A stretch of DNA of 9,209 nt from Elusimicrobiales bacterium (lineage in GTDB: Bacteria; Elusimicrobiota; Elusimicrobia; Elusimicrobiales; Elusimicrobiaceae): NCBI GenBank assembly GCA_030540535.1, contig JAUNWB010000034.1, forward strand, positions 1 through 9,209, written 5' to 3'. The position numbers and the translations under genes were made by a program. Positions 1-6,109 of this stretch are shown piece by piece. Each line of letters begins with the position of its first letter. Position 1 is the first letter of the stretch. Below the pieces are notes generated by a model. It saw only the letters and a list, made by a program, of their open reading frames with translations. It did not search any database and was not told the origin of the DNA.

Positions 1-75
1 CCGCTCAAACAAATAAAACGCCTTTTCCGTTTCGGACGCTTTTTATAAACAGGACTAAGAGCGGGAATTAAAAAG

Positions 76-157
76 ATGTCATCCCCGAGGGTTTCTGTCG
101 GGGATCTACTCCTTTTTTATAACAACAGATTCCCGACTGCAACCTCGGGAATGACAT
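76..157. repeat. REP/MITE-like palindromic element, 82 nt
   Basis: The ends are a 15-nt inverted repeat with one mismatch (76-90 against 143-157, beginning ATGTCAT). The interior pairs too (92-107 against 127-142, with two mismatches, one G:U and a bulged G91), so the whole unit can fold into one hairpin of about 30 pairs with a T-rich loop (108-126). Each half is also a hairpin by itself: ATCCCCGA/TCGGGGAT at 81-88 and 98-105, and ATTCCCGA/TCGGGAAT at 129-136 and 145-152, both with perfect 8-bp arms. This two-hairpin design is typical of dispersed REP/BIME or MITE repeats, and the ATTCCC-N-GGGAAT core recalls Neisseria dRS3-type repeats. I see no coding capacity and no clear target-site duplication. 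Copy number elsewhere in the genome is unknown. Confidence 0.65.
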
Positions 158-204
158 GCCGTGCAGTATGGAATAACATTATGTCACTTCGACTGCTAAA
201 TCAG

Positions 205-302
205 ATTTGCGCTAAATTTACGTTGCCAGTTGCCCGACACCCTGCGGGCCGCCTTCTCTGTTAGGTACGCCGAGTGGCAAGGGAACGCAAAATTAGCCAA
301 AT
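205..302. repeat. Second, unrelated palindromic element, 98 nt
   Basis: Arms 205-234 and 276-302 form an imperfect inverted repeat of about 24 base pairs. The pairing runs ATTTG / bulged C210 / GCTAA / mismatch / TTT / mismatch / CGTT / mismatch / CC / 2-nt bulge / TTGCC. The 41-nt central part (235-275) is GC-rich and holds GCGGGCCGC. The sequence does not resemble the 76-157 element. It could be a mobile-element remnant, a dispersed repeat or a structured RNA; nothing in the window decides between these. Confidence 0.5.
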
Positions 303-328
303 ATGGAAAATTGTTTATCCTTAAAGCA

Positions 329-361
329 ACGAACCGCAAAGAGATTTTCTTTGCGGTTCGT
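329..361 (-). terminator. Probable intrinsic terminator of the leftward operon
   Basis: A perfect 14-bp inverted repeat (329-342 against 348-361) with a 5-nt loop lies 27 bases past the stop of the SEC-C gene. In the minus-strand transcript the hairpin is followed by GCUUUAAGG, only a short U stretch, so it may be a modest terminator or may depend on other factors. It is the strongest hairpin near the operon end and is followed by gene-free sequence, which supports the call. Confidence 0.7.
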
Positions 362-388
362 GCGCTAATCTAAAGTTACTATCAGCCG

Positions 389-772
389 TTACTTACCGGC
401 CCCACAGCATTTTTTATACTTCTTCCCACTCCCACACGGGCACGGATCGTTGCGGCCGATTTTCGGCCCTTCGTGTACCACCGTTTCCACTTTGGCGGGC
501 GCGCCGGGCTGTTCGGCACGGAGTTCGGCTTCGTGGTCTTTCATCCACTTTTTCATTTGGCGGATGCTTTTAAAGTCCACGCCGTCTTTTTCCATGCGTT
601 TGGCAATGTCGATAAAGCGTTTTTTGATTTCCGGGTCCTTCAATTTCCCTTTAATCATGGCCGGAAGCGAATCCAGCTCGCGCTCGATGCGTTCCTCGAT
701 AGATTCTTTTTTACCGGGCTTGCCGCTCACGGCGGCCGGTTCGTCTTTCTTTTTAAAAGGGTTCCAGATCAT
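389..772 (-). CDS. Small SEC-C zinc-motif protein
   Basis: A 127-residue protein whose C-terminus carries a complete SEC-C motif, [13 protein letters not shown] (C111, C113, C122, C123; pattern CxC-x8-CC). This is the zinc-binding tail found at the end of SecA and in many small bacterial proteins such as the YecA group. The rest (about residues 7-90) is very rich in Lys and Glu and looks helical ([16 protein letters not shown]), with no recognisable enzyme domain, signal peptide or membrane segment. It is therefore probably a cytoplasmic, possibly ribosome- or translocase-associated protein, and the exact role is unknown. The ATG at 772 is preceded by AGGAG at a good distance (7 nt). It is the last gene of the leftward unit, 15 nt after the preceding P-loop gene. 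Confidence 0.85.
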   Translation of the reverse strand: MIWNPFKKKDEPAAVSGKPGKKESIEERIERELDSLPAMIKGKLKDPEIKKRFIDIAKRMEKDGVDFKSIRQMKKWMKDHEAELRAEQPGAPAKVETVVHEGPKIGRNDPCPCGSGKKYKKCCGAGK

Positions 773-787
773 TTCAAACTCCTGTAA

Positions 788-1351
788 TTATTTGGAAACT
801 AACTGTTCCACGAAATTCTTGATAATTTCCGCTTTTTCAAAATAATGTTTTTCCCGCGGGACTACCAAACGGTTGGGGTGTTTCTCCCAAATTTTTAAAA
901 TTTTGTCGTCGATTTCAAACGCCTGCTGCAAGTTTTCGGTGCGGACGTTGGTGGCCTGGTAGAAATCTTTTTCCGGCGGCGGGGAAAGGTGAATCACCGC
1001 GTCGTACCGGGCAAGTTCCGCTTCCAGCGAGCTTTCCATCGCCTCAAAAAAGTTTTCCGGCCCGTGCGGCCAGTAAACGGCGCCGTCGATGGAGCCGCGG
1101 TCGCACACCATTACTTTGGCGTCGGACGTTTTTTCCGCCAGTTCTTCCAGCTGGTGGACGGTATAGAAAATAATGTTCTGCGCGTGTTCGATATGCACGG
1201 GGCTGTTGTCTTTGCGCGGGAACCCGCCGCTGTAAATCAGCGTAGCGGCTTCCTGCACGAGGGCGATTTTATTGCCGAACGTTTCCTTTAAAATGGAAAG
1301 AGCCGTAGTTTTGCCGCCGCTGGGGCCGCCGGTTAAAACGATTTTTTTCAT
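788..1351 (-). CDS. NadR-like P-loop NTPase (AAA_28 type), copy A
   Basis: A 187-residue P-loop protein made of a single nucleotide-binding domain. The Walker A motif is TGGPSGGKTT (7-16) and a Walker-B/DRG-type motif, VCDRG, lies at 82-86. Other conserved blocks are SGGFPRKDNS (41-50), HLSPP (121-125), VRTEN (136-140) and KIWEKHPNR (153-161). This layout matches predicted ATPase/kinases related to the ribosylnicotinamide kinase domain of NadR and to nucleoside monophosphate kinases. There is no NMN adenylyltransferase or DNA-binding domain as in full NadR, so the substrate is unknown. It is a close paralogue of the next gene upstream (about two thirds identical residues by hand alignment). 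The start is only 3 nt after that gene's stop, with an AAAGGA ribosome site inside its last codons. Confidence 0.8.
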   Translation of the reverse strand: MKKIVLTGGPSGGKTTALSILKETFGNKIALVQEAATLIYSGGFPRKDNSPVHIEHAQNIIFYTVHQLEELAEKTSDAKVMVCDRGSIDGAVYWPHGPENFFEAMESSLEAELARYDAVIHLSPPPEKDFYQATNVRTENLQQAFEIDDKILKIWEKHPNRLVVPREKHYFEKAEIIKNFVEQLVSK

Positions 1352-1799
1352 AAGTTATCCTTTAATAATTTTTTCTACAAAATTTTTGATGGCTTCCGCT
1401 TTCTCAAAAAAGTGTTCCGTACCGCCGATGACCATGCGGTTGGGGTGACGCTCCCAAATTTTTAAGATTCTGCGGTCAATGGCGAACGCTTCGTCCAAAT
1501 TTTCCGTACGCACGTGGGTGGACTGGTAAAACGCCGGGTTGGACGGCGGGGAAAGGTGGAGTACCGCGTCGTAACGGGCCAGTTCCGCGTCCAGCGTGGT
1601 GCCCATATGTTTGAAAAACGCTTCCGCGCCGTCGGGCCAGTAAACGGCCGCGTCCACGGTGCCGCGGTCGCACACGATCAGCTGGGCGTCGGACGATTTT
1701 TCCGCCAGACTTTCCATCTGTTTCGTGGCAAAGAAAATAATGCGCTGGGCCGCTTCGATATGCGGGCGGCTGTTGTCTTTGCGCGGGAACCCGCCGCTG
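1201..1799. repeat. 32-nt identical segment shared by the two tandem NTPase genes
   Basis: Positions 1201-1232 and 1768-1799 are identical over 32 nt. They encode the end of the SGGFPRKDNS block and sit at the same place in each paralogue, offset by 567 nt (189 codons). After one mismatch a further ten bases also match. This is the most conserved DNA stretch left from the tandem duplication and could support recombination or gene conversion between the copies. The coordinates given span both copies and the sequence between them. Confidence 0.75.
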
Positions 1800-1924
1800 A
1801 AAATCAGCGTGGCGGCTTCGCGCACCAGTTCCACCTGCGGGCCGAACGTTTCCTTTAAAACGGAAAGAGCCGTCGTCTTACCGCTGTTGGGGCCGCCGGT
1901 AAGAGCGATTTTTTTATGCTTCAT
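1355..1924 (-). CDS. NadR-like P-loop NTPase (AAA_28 type), copy B
   Basis: A 189-residue paralogue of the gene that follows it. The motifs are Walker A TGGPNSGKTT (9-18), VCDRG (84-88), SGGFPRKDNS (43-52), HLSPP (123-127), VRTEN (138-142) and KIWERHPNR (155-163). The spacing is the same as in copy A, offset by two residues at the N-terminus. The family is predicted to bind ATP and probably phosphorylates a small molecule, but no substrate is assigned; assigning it to NAD metabolism on the NadR resemblance alone would be over-reading. The ATG at 1924 lies inside the end of the M23 peptidase gene (11-nt overlap in another frame), so translation is probably coupled. Both copies keep all visible nucleotide-binding residues, so neither looks like a decaying duplicate. 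Confidence 0.8.
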   Translation of the reverse strand: MKHKKIALTGGPNSGKTTALSVLKETFGPQVELVREAATLIFSGGFPRKDNSRPHIEAAQRIIFFATKQMESLAEKSSDAQLIVCDRGTVDAAVYWPDGAEAFFKHMGTTLDAELARYDAVLHLSPPSNPAFYQSTHVRTENLDEAFAIDRRILKIWERHPNRMVIGGTEHFFEKAEAIKNFVEKIIKG

Positions 1925-3185
1925 GGGATTCCTCCGGCGCGGCCGGTTGGGCTGACTGTTTGGCCGCGTCTAATTCCTTTAAGTATAGCACTTTTAATTC
2001 TTCAAATTCTTCGCGCTTGTCTTTGGGTACGTCGCGCACCGCGGAGTTGCGGTTTTTCATCTTTAAAAAGTCTACAAATTTATTCTTTTCTTTAATGCGG
2101 AAATCCAGGTGCGGCCCCGTGGAAAGCCCCGTGCTGCCCACATAGCCTACCGTCTGCCCCTGTTTTACTTTGGCCCCGGCCTTTACTCCTTTGCCGTAAC
2201 TTTTTAAGTGGCCGTACATCGTGGTATAACCGTTGGCGTGTTTGACTTCCACAAAGTTGCCGAATCCCCCTTTTTTACCCGCAAACTTGACGGTTCCGTC
2301 CGCCACCGCCTGAACCGGGGTTCCCGTCGGGGCGGCGTAATCGATGCCCAAATGCGGGCGGCGGATTTTTAAAATAGGGTGCAGTCTTCCGTACGAAAAG
2401 CGCGACGAAATGCGGTAATTGCGGAAACTGATGGGCGATTTTAAGAACATTTTTTTGCTCATCTTGCCCGTTTCGTCGTAAAAATCGTCTTCAAAATAAA
2501 ACGCGTACGTGGTGCCGTAGATACCTTTATAGCTGGCGGCCAGCAAATCCTGGCTGGTGATTTCGCCGGAAGCGGTATAATTTTCTTCCCACAGGGCGGT
2601 GTATTCGTCGCCGTTGCGGGTATCGGTATTAAAGTCGATGGTCCAGGAAAACGCGTCCGTAAAATCCAAGATAAGCGGAACCTGGAGCCCTTCGCCCAAC
2701 ATGGAATTAAACAACGACCCCTTAATTTTGCCCGCGGCGGTTTTAATGCGCGTTTTGATTTCCACGTCGCTCACACCCGCCACCAACGCTCCTTCCACAT
2801 TGGCCACATAATAGCGTTTAAAACCCTGCGTCAGCACCAAAAGTACAAATTGGCCGCCTTCCACGGACACGGAATAAACGTCGTTCTTTTGCAGTTTGCG
2901 CGTATCGGCCACCGTGGATAATTTGGATACGATTTGCGCTACGGTTTGGTTGGACAGCCCCGCCTCCTGCAGCGCCACATACACCGGCTTGCGGCCGACG
3001 GTATATTCCATCACCGGGATTTCGCGCGTGCGCAGGTTTTCGCGTTCCAGTTCGTTTTTATGGCGGGTTACGTGGAGCGCAAACGCGGTGGAAACCGCGA
3101 TGACCGCCAACGTCAGCACGTAAAACAGCACATCATGATAGCGGCGGTAATTTTGGTTTAAAAAATTTAAAATCGCGTTTTTCAT
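1914..3185 (-). CDS. Membrane-anchored M23 family cell-wall endopeptidase
   Basis: A 423-residue MepM/Csd3-like protein that probably cuts peptide bonds in peptidoglycan outside the cytoplasmic membrane. There is one N-terminal membrane segment (about 19-39, LFYVLTLAVIAVSTAFALHV), then an alpha/beta region (about 58-250) like the N-terminal domains of MepM/Csd3 proteins. The LytM/M23 domain (about 270-375) has the zinc motif HLGID (H278, D282), YGH (H326) and GPHLD (H359, D361). The usual final HxH is HxD here. A charged, Ala/Pro-rich tail ends the protein. I start at the ATG at 3185, which has AAAGG about 9-10 nt upstream and places the membrane segment normally. A TTG at 3233 would add 16 residues with no support. 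It overlaps the next gene by 11 nt. Confidence 0.88.
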   Translation of the reverse strand: MKNAILNFLNQNYRRYHDVLFYVLTLAVIAVSTAFALHVTRHKNELERENLRTREIPVMEYTVGRKPVYVALQEAGLSNQTVAQIVSKLSTVADTRKLQKNDVYSVSVEGGQFVLLVLTQGFKRYYVANVEGALVAGVSDVEIKTRIKTAAGKIKGSLFNSMLGEGLQVPLILDFTDAFSWTIDFNTDTRNGDEYTALWEENYTASGEITSQDLLAASYKGIYGTTYAFYFEDDFYDETGKMSKKMFLKSPISFRNYRISSRFSYGRLHPILKIRRPHLGIDYAAPTGTPVQAVADGTVKFAGKKGGFGNFVEVKHANGYTTMYGHLKSYGKGVKAGAKVKQGQTVGYVGSTGLSTGPHLDFRIKEKNKFVDFLKMKNRNSAVRDVPKDKREEFEELKVLYLKELDAAKQSAQPAAPEESHEA

Positions 3186-3237
3186 GCACAAAAACCTTTT
3201 ATTTGTTCCGGCCGAAAGGTTGGCGGCGTACAAGAAG

Positions 3238-3260
3238 CGGGGCGGTTATTCACCGCCCCG
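3238..3260 (-). other. GC-rich hairpin between ptb and the peptidase gene
   Basis: The perfect arms CGGGGCGG and CCGCCCCG (8 bp, plus a closing T:A pair) enclose a 5-nt loop, starting 7 nt after the ptb stop. In the leftward transcript it is followed by CUUCUUGU, which is only partly U-rich. It could be a leaky terminator that lowers expression of the four downstream genes, or a 3' stabiliser of the buk-ptb message. The 82-nt gap to the peptidase start leaves room for either. Confidence 0.5.
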
Positions 3261-3267
3261 GTAAGGT

Positions 3268-4185
3268 TTATTTTTGATCTTTCAAATAAGAGCAAAGCGC
3301 GATGGCGTTGAGCTTTACTTTCGGGTCATCGGCGCGGGACGGCAAAATGACCGGGATTTTCGGGCCCACGAGTACCGCCGCGGCTTCCATATGGTCGCCG
3401 AAGAAAGCGAGCGCTTTGTAGAGCGGGTTGGCCGCGTCCAAGTCCGGCAGCATCAAGATGTCGGCGTCGCCGGCCACAGTTTTGCCTTTGATGCCTTTTT
3501 CGGCCGCTTTTTCGGCGGACAGGGAAATGTACAAATCGTACGGGCCTTCCACGGTGCAGCCGGTGATTTTGCCTTCGGCGTTCATTTGCGCCAGCGCGGC
3601 GGCGTCCACGGTGGAGGGGATTTTTTCGTTTACTTTTTCAACCGGGCACACGCAGGCGACTTTCGGGTTTTCCAGGCCGAGTTTGTGCATGGTGTTTACC
3701 GCGTTTTGAATGATTTTGGCTTTCTGTTCCAAGGTCGGCGCGATAACGACGGCGGAATCGGTCACGGCAAACGGTTTTTTGTATTTGGGCGTGCTGAAAA
3801 GCACAAAGTGCGACAAAAGCGCTCCTTCCGGCACCAGGTGGGCTTCTTTGTTAAGAATCGCTTTCATGTAGTATTTGGTGTCGACGAGGCCTTTAATCAA
3901 AAAGTCGCCTTTGCCGGCCAAAATTTGGTCCACGGCCAGTTTGCACATGGTGGGGACGTCTTCGCAATCGATAAATTCGAATTTGCTTTCATCCAGCCCG
4001 GCGGCGGCCACCATTTCTTTTACGGCGGCGATGGGGCCGATTAAAATCCCGTGGGAAATAAGGCCGTTTTCATCGGCCATTTTAATGGCTTCCAGGGCTT
4101 CTTTGTTGTTGGCGCCCGGAACGACGACGCGGTTCGATTTGCCTTTAACCTGGTTAATCAAATCCGCAAAACTTGTGAATTTCAT
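3268..4185 (-). CDS. ptb: Phosphate butyryltransferase family protein, divergent motif
   Basis: A 305-residue cytoplasmic enzyme of the PTA/PTB family, which converts acyl-CoA and phosphate to acyl-phosphate and CoA. The full length fits Ptb (about 300 residues). Recognisable blocks are LIKGLVDT (96-103), LLSHF (123-127), NPKVACVCPVEKVN (173-186), STVDAA (191-196), GDADILMLPDLDAANPLYK (239-257) and LPSRADDPK (281-289). The usual GPLALD block reads GPYDLY (214-219) here, so the conserved Asp is Tyr, which may alter acyl or CoA binding. An AAGGAG site 7 nt before the ATG supports the start. It follows buk after 34 nt, so the two are surely co-transcribed. The natural substrate could be butyryl-, isobutyryl-, isovaleryl- or another acyl-CoA. 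Confidence 0.85.
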   Translation of the reverse strand: MKFTSFADLINQVKGKSNRVVVPGANNKEALEAIKMADENGLISHGILIGPIAAVKEMVAAAGLDESKFEFIDCEDVPTMCKLAVDQILAGKGDFLIKGLVDTKYYMKAILNKEAHLVPEGALLSHFVLFSTPKYKKPFAVTDSAVVIAPTLEQKAKIIQNAVNTMHKLGLENPKVACVCPVEKVNEKIPSTVDAAALAQMNAEGKITGCTVEGPYDLYISLSAEKAAEKGIKGKTVAGDADILMLPDLDAANPLYKALAFFGDHMEAAAVLVGPKIPVILPSRADDPKVKLNAIALCSYLKDQK

Positions 4186-4219
4186 TTTTTTCTCCTTACT
4201 GCTGATAATAAAATAAATT

Positions 4220-5338
4220 TTATGCGTATTCCTGCACGATTTTCGGGTTCATGAGCGCGCGGCGCGCGGCGACGCGGAGCGCGTCCTTTTCTTCGCTGCC
4301 TGGGAATACGTACATCGGCGCAATCCAGCCCACGTAACGGCCGATTTCCTGCGGGATATATTTACTGTACATAAGGCCGCCCGTCAGCGCGATAAAGTCC
4401 ACATGCCCCTCCAGCACCACGGCCATGGAGCCGATATACTTGGAGATTTGGTAAATCATGGCGTCTTCGGCCAGTTTGGCTTCTTCCTGCGTGCAGGTGA
4501 TGAGCGAGCCGGGGCGTTTTTCCCCGGTGCGGATAAATTCTTCCAAATCTTTGACGTCGGACGTACCCGTATAAGCAACAAGGCCGCCTTTGCCGCGCAT
4601 TTTTAAACGCATGTCGCGCAGCGTATACTTACCCGAAAAGCACATTTGCACGAGCCCCGCGCCCGGCGTACAGCCGCTTCGCTGCGGGGTCATGGGGCCG
4701 TCGCCCTCGTAGCCGTTGTTGACGTCCACCACCTTGCCTTTGCGGTGTGCGCCGACGGTAATCCCGCCGCCGCCGTGGCAGACGATACAGTTTACTTCTT
4801 CATACGGCTTGCCCAATTTATCGGCAATCAAACGCGCCACGCGTTTTTGGCTGAGCGCGTGAAAAATGGAAATGCGCGGGTTTTCCGGCATGCCCGAATA
4901 GCGGGCCACAGGCTGGAGTTCGTCAATCACCACCGGGTTGGCGATAAAACTGGGGCATCCGGCGTACTGCGCGATTTCGCGCGCCAGAATCCCCCCCAGG
5001 TTGCTGGGGTGAATCCCGCCGTAGCGGCCGGTTTCCAAATCCTGAATCATTTTATCGTTGACGGCGTAGACGCCGCCTTCCACGGAGCGGATAAATCCGC
5101 CGCGGCCGATGACCGCGTCGATTTCCTCGAGCGGTACTTTATGGTCCAGCAGGTAATCCAAAATCAGTTTGCGGCGCAGCGGCAGCTGCTCGGTGACGTT
5201 TTTGCCTTCGTAGGGTTCCAAATCGGTAAGAGAATAGCGCACGGTGACTTCAAAAACGGGTTTTTCACCCCGGTAGTAGCCAATATCATCCGAGGTAGAA
5301 CCCGGATTGATGACGAGAATGTTATAGTCCATGCGCAT
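4220..5338 (-). CDS. buk: Butyrate kinase family protein, divergent phosphate motif
   Basis: A 372-residue ASKHA-fold acyl kinase, which makes ATP and a carboxylic acid from acyl-phosphate and ADP. Family blocks are NPGSTS (11-16), GRGGF (78-82), EGGVYAVND (87-95), SNLGGI (112-117), PVVIDE (135-140), SIFHAL (157-162), HGGGGITVGAH (188-198), DGP..PQRSG (213-222), GKGG (249-252) and LTGG (318-321). After NPGSTS the usual Thr-Lys is Asp17-Asp18. About 11 extra residues lie near 270-290, and the C-terminal Gly-rich ALAxG-type block is ALRVAARR. The length is about 15 longer than Clostridium Buk. The first ATG (5338) has AAAGGGGG 5 nt upstream; a second ATG lies two codons on. The gene order buk then ptb is the reverse of the classical clostridial ptb-buk. 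Membership of the family is clear; the substrate and full activity are not. Confidence 0.85.
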   Translation of the reverse strand: MRMDYNILVINPGSTSDDIGYYRGEKPVFEVTVRYSLTDLEPYEGKNVTEQLPLRRKLILDYLLDHKVPLEEIDAVIGRGGFIRSVEGGVYAVNDKMIQDLETGRYGGIHPSNLGGILAREIAQYAGCPSFIANPVVIDELQPVARYSGMPENPRISIFHALSQKRVARLIADKLGKPYEEVNCIVCHGGGGITVGAHRKGKVVDVNNGYEGDGPMTPQRSGCTPGAGLVQMCFSGKYTLRDMRLKMRGKGGLVAYTGTSDVKDLEEFIRTGEKRPGSLITCTQEEAKLAEDAMIYQISKYIGSMAVVLEGHVDFIALTGGLMYSKYIPQEIGRYVGWIAPMYVFPGSEEKDALRVAARRALMNPKIVQEYA

Positions 5339-5360
5339 AACGGCCCCCTTTGCGTATTAG

Positions 5361-5381
5361 TTATATTTTAACAAAATATAA
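5361..5381. promoter_or_regulatory. Perfect AT palindrome upstream of buk
   Basis: TTATATTTT (5361-5369) and AAAATATAA (5373-5381) are perfect 9-nt inverted arms separated by 3 nt, in the 60-nt gap between trmJ and buk and 9 nt before the ribosome site of buk. It lacks GC pairs, so it is a poor terminator and fits better as a protein-binding site or an AT-rich promoter element. TTGCCA (minus strand, 5397-5392) could be a -35 box, but no well-spaced -10 box is evident. Confidence 0.45.
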
Positions 5382-5398
5382 GCCCTTTGACTGGCAAA

Positions 5399-6109
5399 TT
5401 ACGGCAAAAGCGCGTTAATTTTTTCCGCCAGTTTTTTAAGGAAAAACAACTGGTCTTTGCCCAGCGGATGACGCGCGAGCGCATGGCGCAGAAACGCTTT
5501 GCGCTGGAAAACCGTCAAATCCGCGCGCAAGGCCGTTTTTTCGCACAGCGTTTCAGCGGCGGCGATAAAAATTTCTTTCTGCGCGTCCGTAGGCGGTTCT
5601 TCTTGCGCGCCCGGCGTGCGAAGCGGCTCAAAATCCGCCCGGCGGGAAAGTTCGTAACACGATAAAATCACCGCCTGCGCCAAATTAATGGACGGCTGTT
5701 TGGCGGAAGTGGGGATATTTAAAATAGCGTCGCAGCGGGCGATGTCTTCACCCGACAGGCCGCTTTTTTCGTTCCCGAACACCAACGCGGTAAGCCCCGC
5801 CGGAGCCGTTTCCAAACGCTCATTCAACCGCGGAAGCGTAACAATTTCCTGCTCCGCGCGGCGGTTTTTAAGCGCGGTGGCCGCCAAAGAAAAATGCGTA
5901 TCGGCAAGCGCGTCGTCCAGCGTTTCGAACTTGCGGGCGTTTTGCAAAATATCGCTTACGCCCACCGCGCTGACGGCTTCGCGCCAGACGGGCGGATAAG
6001 GGTCCACCACGCGCAAGTCGGACAGCCCGAAATTGCCCATCGCCCGCGCCGCGGCCCCGATATTATTGGGGTCGCGCGGGCGGACGAGTACTACGCCAAA
6101 AGAGGTCAT
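5399..6109 (-). CDS. trmJ: TrmJ-like SPOUT RNA 2'-O-methyltransferase
   Basis: A 236-residue SPOUT-class methyltransferase of the TrmH superfamily, COG0565 (TrmJ/LasT) type, close to the usual length of about 245. It has the three knot motifs: PNNIGAAARAM (14-24), FGNEKSGL (111-118) and PSINLAQAV (139-147), the last with the NLAQA signature that separates TrmJ from TrmH. TrmJ uses S-adenosylmethionine to methylate the ribose at position 32 of tRNAs; the exact target here is inferred from the family. A helical C-terminal part (about 170-236) matches the extension of TrmJ. Its ATG overlaps the stop of lpdA in a 4-nt ATGA, which implies translational coupling. There is no obvious functional link to its metabolic neighbours. 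Confidence 0.85.
   Translation of the reverse strand: MTSFGVVLVRPRDPNNIGAAARAMGNFGLSDLRVVDPYPPVWREAVSAVGVSDILQNARKFETLDDALADTHFSLAATALKNRRAEQEIVTLPRLNERLETAPAGLTALVFGNEKSGLSGEDIARCDAILNIPTSAKQPSINLAQAVILSCYELSRRADFEPLRTPGAQEEPPTDAQKEIFIAAAETLCEKTALRADLTVFQRKAFLRHALARHPLGKDQLFFLKKLAEKINALLP

Larger units (their letters stand above)
1..388. other. Gene-free region beyond the end of the leftward operon
   Basis: No convincing coding region is visible on either strand; the only open frame starts inside a palindromic repeat and has no family resemblance. The stretch holds two palindromic elements (76-157 and 205-302) and a terminator-like hairpin (329-361). At the far left, CCGCTC (1-6) is the reverse complement of GAGCGG (59-64), and a small TCCG-TTT-CGGA hairpin (26-36) is followed by a short T-rich run. 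Those could be the tail of a terminator for a gene outside the window, but they are weak. Confidence 0.7.

Noticed and set aside
76..264. 62-residue open frame on the plus strand
   Set aside because: It begins inside the palindromic element, runs into the second one, has no family resemblance or ribosome site, and its reading is explained by the repeats.
1..388. CRISPR array or small RNA gene such as tRNA
   Set aside because: There are no regularly spaced direct repeats and no cloverleaf; the structure consists of inverted repeats of two unrelated types.
3186..3233. TTG-initiated N-terminal extension of the M23 peptidase
   Set aside because: The 16 extra residues resemble nothing and separate the membrane anchor from the start; the ATG at 3185 has a ribosome site and a normal signal-anchor layout.
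3274..4044. 256-residue open frame antisense to ptb
   Set aside because: Its low-complexity composition (many Phe, His, Gly, Arg) is typical of the shadow of a GC-biased gene; ptb on the other strand has full family motifs.
4646..5371. 241-residue open frame antisense to buk
   Set aside because: It is the shadow of buk, with no recognisable domain and no start signal.
5361..5381. Intrinsic terminator between trmJ and buk
   Set aside because: The stem is entirely A:T with a 3-nt loop and no following U tract in the leftward transcript, so it would be a weak terminator.
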